NCBI RefSeq assembly: GCF_014836545.1
Contig: NZ_JACSQS010000014.1
Coordinates: forward strand, 1 to 60,393
DNA: 60,393 nucleotides
Reading direction: 5' to 3'
Source of the DNA: Stenotrophomonas lacuserhaii
Lineage (GTDB): Bacteria; Pseudomonadota; Gammaproteobacteria; Xanthomonadales; Xanthomonadaceae
The notes under the pieces: model-generated
What the model saw: only the letters and a program-made list of their open reading frames with translations
Databases searched by the model: none
Told to the model about the DNA's origin: nothing
Position numbers and translations under genes: made by a program
Shown: positions 54,707 to 60,393 of the stretch, piece by piece
How the letters are laid out: each line of letters starts with the position of its first letter
How positions within the stretch are numbered: position 1 is the stretch's first letter

Positions 54707-55951
54707 TCAGCTGTATAGCACGCGGGTACGCAGGGTACCGGGGATGGCGGCCAGTTCATCGCGTACCGCGCCGGCCTGCTCCACGCTGGCGGTGATGTCG
54801 ATCACCACGTAGCCCACCTTCGCGTCGGTGCGCAGGAACTGGCCGTCGATGTTGACGTTGTGGCGCGAGAAGATTTCGTTGACCTTGGACAGCACGCCCG
54901 GCACGTTGCGGTGGATGTGCAGCAGGCGCAGGCTGCCGTCGTGCTCGGGCAGGGTGACTTCGGGGAAATTGACCGCGGTCAGGGTGCTGCCGTTGTCGCT
55001 GTAGCGGACCAGCTTGGCCGCCACTTCGATGCCGATGTTGTCCTGCGCTTCCAGCGTGCTGCCGCCCACGTGCGGGGTCAGGATCACGTTGTCGTGCGCG
55101 GTCAGCGGGGAATCGAAGAGGTCGCCGTTGCCCTTGGGTTCCACCGGGAACACGTCCAGCGCCGCACCGCCGATGTGCCCGGAGCTGAGCGCTGCATCCA
55201 GCGCGGCGATGTCGAGGATCGTGCCGCGCGCGGCGTTGATGACATGCGCGCCGCGGCGCATCTTCGCCAGTTCCGTCGCGCCGATCATCCACTGCGTGGC
55301 GGGGGTCTCCGGCACGTGCAGGGTGATGATGTCCGAGCGTTCCAGCAGGTCGTCCAGGCTGATCGCGGCGCGCGCGTTGCCCAGCGCCAGCTTGGCTTCC
55401 ACGTCGTGGAAGATCACCTGCAGGCCCAGTGATTCGGCCAGTACGCCAACCTGGGTGCCGATATGGCCGTAGCCGATGATGCCCAGCGTCTTGCCGCGCA
55501 CTTCGTGGCTGCCGGCAGCCGATTTGGACCAGCCGCCACGGTGGCATTCAGCGTTCTTCTGCGGGATGCCGCGGGTCAGCATGATGGCTTCGGCGATCAC
55601 CAGTTCGGCCACGCTGCGCGTGTTGGAGTAGGGCGCGTTGAATACCGGGATGCCGGCCAGTTCAGCCGCGTCCAGGTCGACCTGGTTGGTGCCGATGCAG
55701 AAGCAGCCCACCGCGATCACGCGCTTGGCCTCGGCCAGCACCTCGGCCGACAGCTGGCTGCGCGAGCGGATGCCGACGATGTGGGCTTCGGCGATGCGCG
55801 CCTTCAGCTCGTCTTCGGGCAGCGCTTTGGCATGCAGTTCGATCTGGCTGTAGCCGGCCGCAGTGAACACGTCCACGGCGGTCTGGCTGACCCCCTCCAG
55901 CAACAACACGCGGATATCCTGCTTGGGGTAGGAGGTCTTCTTCGGCGACAT
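54707..55951 (-). CDS. serA: D-3-phosphoglycerate dehydrogenase
   Basis: SerA makes 3-phosphohydroxypyruvate, the first step of serine synthesis, and can reduce 2-oxoglutarate to D-2-hydroxyglutarate to recycle NADH. The 414-residue protein has AVGCFCIGTNQVDL, the NAD motif GIIGYGHIG, the catalytic Arg in NAARGT, Glu in DVFPVEP and His in TPHVGGST, and a C-terminal ACT domain (LLHIHRNVPGVLSKVNEIF) for serine feedback. The length matches E. coli SerA (410). It is divergent from the D-2-hydroxyglutarate dehydrogenase gene. Confidence 0.97.
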   Translation of the reverse strand: MSPKKTSYPKQDIRVLLLEGVSQTAVDVFTAAGYSQIELHAKALPEDELKARIAEAHIVGIRSRSQLSAEVLAEAKRVIAVGCFCIGTNQVDLDAAELAGIPVFNAPYSNTRSVAELVIAEAIMLTRGIPQKNAECHRGGWSKSAAGSHEVRGKTLGIIGYGHIGTQVGVLAESLGLQVIFHDVEAKLALGNARAAISLDDLLERSDIITLHVPETPATQWMIGATELAKMRRGAHVINAARGTILDIAALDAALSSGHIGGAALDVFPVEPKGNGDLFDSPLTAHDNVILTPHVGGSTLEAQDNIGIEVAAKLVRYSDNGSTLTAVNFPEVTLPEHDGSLRLLHIHRNVPGVLSKVNEIFSRHNVNIDGQFLRTDAKVGYVVIDITASVEQAGAVRDELAAIPGTLRTRVLYS

Positions 55952-56122
55952 GGGACGGCACGGCCAGTGGGACAAGGGCTGATCACTATGCCAGATGCGG
56001 CTGCCCATGGTGCACTGCGGAATTGGTTGCAGACGTAGCCATTGCTGATCGCGCGCAGGGCTGGACGCTGGGCGGCGGCACTGGCACGCTTTCTCGTTCT
56101 GCCTGTGTCTGCCTGGACTGCC

Positions 56123-57511
56123 ATGACCGATCCCCGCATTGCCTCCCTCCAGCAGGCCGTTCCCGACCTGCGCCTGAAGACCGACGCGGCCGATCTGGAG
56201 CATTACGGGCGCGATTGGACCCGGCGCTGGACCCCGGCCCCATTGGCCATCGCGCTGCCGGCCAGCGTGGAAGAGGTGCAGGCGGTGATGCGCTGGAGTG
56301 CTGCCGAAGGCGTGGCGGTGGTGCCGTCGGGCGGACGGACCGGCCTGTCCGGTGGTGCGGTGGCGGCCAACGGCGAACTGGTGCTGAGCCTTGAGCGCAT
56401 GAACAAGGCGCTGGGCTACGACGCGGTGGACCGGACCCTGGTGGTGCAGGCGGGCATGCCGCTGGAGTCGCTGCACAACGCGGCGCTGGAGCACGGGCTC
56501 ATCTACCCGGTGGATTTCGCTGCGCGCGGGTCCTGCTCGATCGGCGGCAACATCGCCACCAATGCCGGCGGTATCCGGGTAATCCGCTACGGCAATACCC
56601 GCGAGTGGATTGCCGGGCTCAAGGTTGTCACCGCTGACGGTGAGCTGCTGGAGCTCAACAAGGGCCTGATCAAGAACTCCAGCGGCTATGACTTCCGCCA
56701 GCTGCTGATCGGCTCGGAGGGCACGCTGGGGGTGATCGTGGAAGCCACGGTGAAGCTGACCGATCCGCCGCCGGCCAGCAACGTGATGCTGCTCGCCGTG
56801 CCCAGCTTCGAGGTGCTGATGCAGGTGTTCGCTGCGTTCCGTGCGCGGCTGCAGCTGCAGGCCTTCGAGTTCTTCACCGCCCAGGCACTGAAGCACGTGC
56901 TGGCGCATGGCGCGCAGGCCCCGTTCGACCAGGTGCATCCGTATTACGTGGTGACCGAATTCGCCGCCGGTGACGAGGCGCAGGAGGCGGCGGCGATGGC
57001 GGCGTTCGAAGACTGCATGGGCAATGGTTGGGTCATCGACGGGGTGATCAGTGCCAGTGACGCCCAGGCCGCGCAGTTGTGGCGCCTGCGCGAGGGCATC
57101 ACCGAGGCGGTCGCACGTTACAAGCCGTACAAGAACGACGTGTCGGTGCGGATCTCGGCGATGCCGGCGTTCCTCGCCGAAACCCAGGCGCTGATCACCC
57201 AGGCCTACCCGCAGTTCGACGTCGTATGGTTCGGCCACATCGGCGATGGCAACCTGCACATCAACGTGCTCAAGCCCGATGACACCGGCGATGCGGAGTT
57301 CCTGCAGCAGTGCGAGCAGGTGACCAAGCTGCTGGCGCAGGTGCTGGCACGCTTCGATGGCAGCATCTCCGCCGAGCACGGCATCGGGCTGGTCAAGAAA
57401 GCCTACCTGGACAGCACCCGCGGGCCGGCCGAAATCGGCTTGATGAAGGCGGTCAAGCGCGCGTTTGATCCGCAAGCCCGGCTGAATCCCGGCAAGGTCT
57501 TTGATCTCTGA
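56123..57511 (+). CDS. FAD-binding D-2-hydroxyglutarate dehydrogenase (GlcD-like)
   Basis: The 462-residue flavoprotein has an N-terminal PCMH FAD domain (VVPSGGRTGLSGGAV, GSCSIGGNIATNAGGIRVIRYG) and a C-terminal FAD-oxidase domain ending with the metal/substrate motif FGHIGDGNLHINV and SAEHGIGLVKK. This set fits D-2-hydroxyglutarate or D-lactate dehydrogenases. Its divergent position next to serA favours the first: the dehydrogenase reoxidises the D-2-hydroxyglutarate made by SerA, as shown in Pseudomonas stutzeri. The start MTDPRIASLQ fits the family; a TTG 27 codons upstream is unlikely. Confidence 0.9.
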   Translation: MTDPRIASLQQAVPDLRLKTDAADLEHYGRDWTRRWTPAPLAIALPASVEEVQAVMRWSAAEGVAVVPSGGRTGLSGGAVAANGELVLSLERMNKALGYDAVDRTLVVQAGMPLESLHNAALEHGLIYPVDFAARGSCSIGGNIATNAGGIRVIRYGNTREWIAGLKVVTADGELLELNKGLIKNSSGYDFRQLLIGSEGTLGVIVEATVKLTDPPPASNVMLLAVPSFEVLMQVFAAFRARLQLQAFEFFTAQALKHVLAHGAQAPFDQVHPYYVVTEFAAGDEAQEAAAMAAFEDCMGNGWVIDGVISASDAQAAQLWRLREGITEAVARYKPYKNDVSVRISAMPAFLAETQALITQAYPQFDVVWFGHIGDGNLHINVLKPDDTGDAEFLQQCEQVTKLLAQVLARFDGSISAEHGIGLVKKAYLDSTRGPAEIGLMKAVKRAFDPQARLNPGKVFDL

Positions 57512-57569
57512 GCTGCCGTTTGCGAGACGGGTCGGGTACGCTCTGCACGTACCCTTCACGAGCAAAACC

Positions 57570-57887
57570 ATGATCTCCCGACTGCCTTCGCTGCTGGTTC
57601 CCTTCGCGCTGTCCCTGTTGGTGCTGCCACTGGCTGCGGGTGCGTCCAGTTTCGCCGGAACTTCGGCGGGCTCGGCCTCCGGTGCGTCGTCCAATTCGTC
57701 GGGCAGCAGCTCCGGCGATGACAAGGTGATCCTGGCTGCGCGCGATGATGCGGCCGCCTTTGTTGCCAGCGATGGCCAGATCCGTGGCGCCCGCCTGCAG
57801 GCGGCGCTGGTCCATCTGCGCGAGCAGGATGCGGCGGCCCGCGCAACCAGCGACCTCGCGCTGGCCCAGGCGCTGCTCGCGCGCTGA
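57570..57887 (+). CDS. Secreted DUF2388 protein
   Basis: The 105-residue precursor has a signal peptide (SLLVPFALSLLVLPLAAGA), a serine/glycine-rich stretch and the DUF2388 core DDKVILAARDDAAAFVASDGQIRGARLQAALVHLREQ. It is probably periplasmic. Its TGA overlaps the ATG of the DUF4105 gene by 1 nt, so the two are coupled. Pseudomonads also keep DUF2388 genes next to DUF4105 genes. The function is unknown. Confidence 0.82.
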   Translation: MISRLPSLLVPFALSLLVLPLAAGASSFAGTSAGSASGASSNSSGSSSGDDKVILAARDDAAAFVASDGQIRGARLQAALVHLREQDAAARATSDLALAQALLAR

Positions 57888-59668
57888 TGCCGATGCGCCG
57901 CCGCGCGTGGTTGGCGTGGTGGCTGCTGTGCGTGGCACCGGCCACGCTGGCGTTCGAGCTGGCGCCTGACCTGCACGGGCTGGACGCCGGCGAACGCGCC
58001 CGCGCCGAGCGCGCCGTGGATGCCGTGGCGCAGCGCCTGCCTGGCACGCTGCGCGCGGCGCTGCCACCGCAGGTGCCGGTGCGCTGGGTGGACACGCTAC
58101 CCGCGCATGTTGCAGGCCGCGCATTCGCCGGCGACATCCAGCTGCAGCGCTCTCTGCTCGATGGTCATGAAGACGGGGCTGGCCGCGTGCTGCAGGCCGC
58201 GCTGATCCATGAACTGGTGCACGTGGCTGATCGCGGCAAGACCGGTGGATGGTCGGGCCAGGCGCGCTTCCGCGAACTGGCCGGATGGCAGCGCCGTCCC
58301 TGGAAACTGGGGCGCAGCCCGAATCGTTTCAGTGACCGCAGCCCGGACGACTACGAGCGCAAGAGCGCCGCCGAATACCTGGCGGTCAATGCGGAACACT
58401 GGCTGATGGATGCGGACTTCGGCTGCCGCCGTCCGGCCCTGGCGAGCTGGTTTTCCTCGACGCTGGGCCCGGCGCCACGGCAGGCGGACTGTGATGCCGG
58501 CGTACCGCTGCTTCAGGCAGGTGCGGAAGAGGGCCTGGTTGAACTGGCGCGATTGGATCCGGCACGCGTTTATGCGGTGGATTACCTGTTCGCCGAGAGT
58601 GGCGACGTACCGATGAGCCGCTGGGGCCACAGCATGCTGCGGTTGGTGATCTGCCGCGAGGGGCGCGCACCGGGGCCCGACTGCCGGCTGGACCTGGATC
58701 AGCACCGGGTATTGTCGTTCCGCGCGTTCGTGGGTGATGTCGAACTGTCCAGCTGGCGCGGCCTGACCGGGGGCTACCCCTCACGCCTGTTCGTGCTGCC
58801 GCTGCAGCAGGTGGTGGATGAGTACATCAAGGTGGAACTGCGCGGCCTTGCCTCGCTGCCGTTGCAGCTTTCCGCGCAGGAGATCGCCGGCCTGCTCGAG
58901 CGCAGCGCGCAGGTGCATTGGAGCTACGACGGTCGCTATTACTTCATCGGCAACAACTGCGCAGTGGAGACCGCCAAGCTGCTGCAGGCGGGCGTGCCTG
59001 CGCTGCAGGAGGCCGGCATCGAACGCATCAGCCCACGTGGTCTCCGGCGCAGGCTGGCGCGGCTGGGCAGGCTGGATGAAAGCGTGCTGGATGACCGCGC
59101 CGCGGCAATCCGCGAGGGCTACTACTTCGAATCCAGCGACCAGCACTACGACCTGCTGTTCGCTGCGGCACGCGAGGAACTGATGCTGCCGGCGCGTGAT
59201 GCGCAGGCATGGCTGAAGCTGGACGCCGCGACGCGTACGCCGTGGCTGCAACGCGGCGGGCTGCGCGCCACTGCCGGCCTGCTGCTGCTGGAACAGGCCG
59301 CATTCGCACGCGCCGAGCTGCGTGCGCGCGACACGTTGAAGCGTGCCCTGCTGGCAGAGCGTGACAGCGATGGGGCGCGGCAGTTGCAGATGTTGCTGGA
59401 GCAGGCGGGGCAATGGCTGCAGCCCGGCGCGTTGCTGGGTGGGCCGGGGTATGGGCTGCCGCAGGCCGATGAACTCGCCGCGTTGCAGCCACGGCTGCTG
59501 GCGGCATCGACGCAGGCGCCGCAGGCATGGAAGCAGTTGCGTCAGCAGATGCGCGCGCAGCTGCCAGTGCAGCAGCGGCAGGAATTGGACACGTTGGATG
59601 CCAACCTGCTGGCGCTTCGGACGCATCTGCGTGCGCAGGCCGCTGCGCCTGCTCGGGCAGGAATCTGA
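57887..59668 (+). CDS. Secreted protein with HELVH motif and DUF4105 (Lnb N-terminal-like) domain
   Basis: The 593-residue precursor has a signal peptide (AWLAWWLLCVAPATLA). Residues about 20-190 hold IHELVHVADRG, an HExxH-type zinc motif. The DUF4105 domain follows from about residue 225, with SRWGHSMLRLVICREG and FIGNNCAVETAKLLQ, whose His and Cys could form a papain-like centre. DUF4105 includes the periplasmic part of Lnb, an alternative lipoprotein N-acyltransferase described in Bacteroides; whether this protein acts similarly is unknown. The C-terminal quarter is helical. It is co-transcribed with the DUF2388 gene. Confidence 0.83.
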   Translation: MPMRRRAWLAWWLLCVAPATLAFELAPDLHGLDAGERARAERAVDAVAQRLPGTLRAALPPQVPVRWVDTLPAHVAGRAFAGDIQLQRSLLDGHEDGAGRVLQAALIHELVHVADRGKTGGWSGQARFRELAGWQRRPWKLGRSPNRFSDRSPDDYERKSAAEYLAVNAEHWLMDADFGCRRPALASWFSSTLGPAPRQADCDAGVPLLQAGAEEGLVELARLDPARVYAVDYLFAESGDVPMSRWGHSMLRLVICREGRAPGPDCRLDLDQHRVLSFRAFVGDVELSSWRGLTGGYPSRLFVLPLQQVVDEYIKVELRGLASLPLQLSAQEIAGLLERSAQVHWSYDGRYYFIGNNCAVETAKLLQAGVPALQEAGIERISPRGLRRRLARLGRLDESVLDDRAAAIREGYYFESSDQHYDLLFAAAREELMLPARDAQAWLKLDAATRTPWLQRGGLRATAGLLLLEQAAFARAELRARDTLKRALLAERDSDGARQLQMLLEQAGQWLQPGALLGGPGYGLPQADELAALQPRLLAASTQAPQAWKQLRQQMRAQLPVQQRQELDTLDANLLALRTHLRAQAAAPARAGI

Positions 59669-59697
59669 ACGCCACGAACGGCGTTTCCCGTGGCGTT
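59668..59697. other. Hairpin after the DUF4105 gene
   Basis: AACGCCACG and CGTGGCGTT form a 9-bp stem with a 12-nt loop, starting at the stop codon. There is no T tract, so terminator function is doubtful. Confidence 0.4.
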
Positions 59698-59749
59698 GAC
59701 GGTGCGGATGTTAGCGTGGTGTGCTGTTGAACGACGGAGAGGAGCGCAC

Positions 59750-60208
59750 ATGCGTCCATCTTTTTTCCTGCTGCCCACCGTGCTGGTGGTTGCCCTGGCG
59801 GTCGCCTGCCAGCCTGCGGCGGACCCAGCGCCAAACGGCGGGGCCGCCGCTGCTGGGCCTTCCGACGCGCCGGCGGCGGTTGTTGCTCCGGCCGCTGAGG
59901 GGCGTCCTTCCGACGCCTTCCGCGCGACCGGCAACGAGCCAGGCTGGTTGGCCGAAGTCGCCGCAGGTGGCGGTTCGGCGCTACGCGTGGAAGTGGATTA
60001 CGGCCAGACACAGTACGAGGTGGCTGCCCCCACGCATGGCCCGGATGGCTGGGCCGGCGCGGCTGCCGATGGCACGCCGATCAAGTTGAGCGTGCAGCGG
60101 GTGCCATGCCAGGACGATATGAGTGGCAAGACCTTCGATGCGAAGGCGATGCTGACCGTGGGCACGCGCCAGCTGCACGGGTGCGGGAGTTTCAGCGCGG
60201 CGCAGTGA
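59750..60208 (+). CDS. Small lipoprotein, COG3650-like
   Basis: The 152-residue precursor has a short hydrophobic leader and a possible lipobox ALAVAC (Cys near residue 20; the Ala at -3 is less usual). A low-complexity Ala/Pro linker follows. The globular part begins AFRATGNEPGWLAEV, typical of COG3650, and has two cysteines (VPCQDDMSG, LHGCGSF) that could pair. GGAGAGGAG precedes the ATG, supporting this start. The function is unknown. Confidence 0.8.
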   Translation: MRPSFFLLPTVLVVALAVACQPAADPAPNGGAAAAGPSDAPAAVVAPAAEGRPSDAFRATGNEPGWLAEVAAGGGSALRVEVDYGQTQYEVAAPTHGPDGWAGAAADGTPIKLSVQRVPCQDDMSGKTFDAKAMLTVGTRQLHGCGSFSAAQ

Positions 60209-60281
60209 GCTGAGAGCTACGGAAAGAGCCACAGCCACAGCCAAAGCTGCACGGCTGCGGGTGGGCGGGAGGGGCTGGCTG

Positions 60282-60317
60282 TGCAGGACACGCCGTGAAT
60301 CCGTCCGTGTAGGCTCG
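60282..60317 (+). repeat. Partial copy of the ACGCCG...GTAGGCTCG dispersed repeat
   Basis: GCAGGACACGCCG and GTCCGTGTAGGCTCG match the left inner arm and loop of the repeat at 45780. The right arm is missing and a SMAG REP follows 15 bases later. Confidence 0.7.
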
Positions 60318-60331
60318 ATTTGGAGCCTTCG

Positions 60332-60354
60332 GTAGCGCCGAGCCATGCTCGGCG
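60332..60354 (+). repeat. SMAG-type REP element
   Basis: GTAGCGCCGAGCC ... GCTCGGCG, perfect SMAG form. Confidence 0.87.
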
Positions 60355-60383
60355 GCTCCTTGATGAAGCGGGCGGATGGATCC

Positions 60384-60393
60384 CGCCGAGCAT
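60384..60393 (-). repeat. SMAG-type REP, cut by the window edge
   Basis: CGCCGAGCAT is the closing arm of an inverted SMAG unit; the rest lies outside the window. Confidence 0.6.

Noticed and set aside
54707..57976. A minus-strand open frame of about 1089 codons running antisense through the D-2-hydroxyglutarate dehydrogenase gene into serA
   Set aside because: Only the serA part (54707-55951) shows protein-family features; the rest is the GC-rich antisense shadow of the dehydrogenase gene.

Overview
The window looks like a chromosome segment of a Stenotrophomonas-type gammaproteobacterium (Xanthomonadaceae). The evidence is the high GC content, the many GTAG-headed palindromic REP elements of the SMAG type, a REP-associated tyrosine transposase (RAYT), a GyrA with glutamine at position 83, the smc-zipA-ligA order, and two TonB-receptor carbohydrate loci. 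About 45 protein genes are supported. No rRNA, tRNA, CRISPR array, prophage or complete insertion sequence was seen.

Layout. 79-1338 is an MFS exporter on the minus strand, next to a 19-C homopolymer at the window edge. 1764-2999 is the rpsF-rpsR-rplI ribosomal operon with a recognisable promoter, a candidate S6:S18 leader motif and a terminator. 3205-13563 is mostly core genes: smc, zipA, ligA, a GNAT gene overlapping epmA, a DUF3011 protein and mtnA. gyrA (13789-16512) ends in a clear terminator. It is followed by a RAYT gene inside its own REP cluster and a two-gene unit of a HipA-like kinase and a DUF3037 protein. 18575-21471 holds a LysR regulator, a divergent SDR and an aldo/keto reductase.

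21717-34972 is a carbohydrate locus resembling known Aga (N-acetylgalactosamine) systems. A minus-strand operon (GH36 glycosidase, EamA permease, GatZ/AgaZ, AgaS, BadF-type sugar kinase) faces a lipoprotein amidohydrolase. Next come a DeoR-family regulator divergent from a TonB-dependent receptor and a secreted calcineurin-like phosphoesterase. Shared TTTCGTT boxes and a shared ATTGATGCAA string sit in both divergent control regions. 35108-48619 is a second, mannose-directed locus: TonB receptor, GH92 alpha-mannosidase, LacI regulator, sugar MFS, PfkB kinase, AGE-family epimerase/isomerase and GH2 beta-mannosidase. The logical pathway is outer-membrane uptake, removal of alpha- and beta-mannosides, import, mannose to fructose, and fructose 6-phosphate. 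The 413-bp receptor/GH92 gap carries one perfect LacI-type operator and three copies of an ATCGAT-centred palindrome; a fourth copy lies inside the PfkB gene.

48706-50693 is the methionine-salvage operon mtnBDC, partner of the distant mtnA. mtnA and mtnB share an identical 19-nt palindromic string around their start codons. 50878-53876 holds two paralogous APC amino-acid permeases, followed by a NUDIX gene. serA and a divergent D-2-hydroxyglutarate dehydrogenase gene form a known metabolic pair. The window ends with a DUF2388 protein, a secreted HELVH/DUF4105 protein, a small lipoprotein and more REPs.

Functions rest on visible motifs and remembered family sequences; no database search was run. 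Start codons were chosen by family N-termini, signal peptides and ribosome binding sites, and doubtful ones are flagged.
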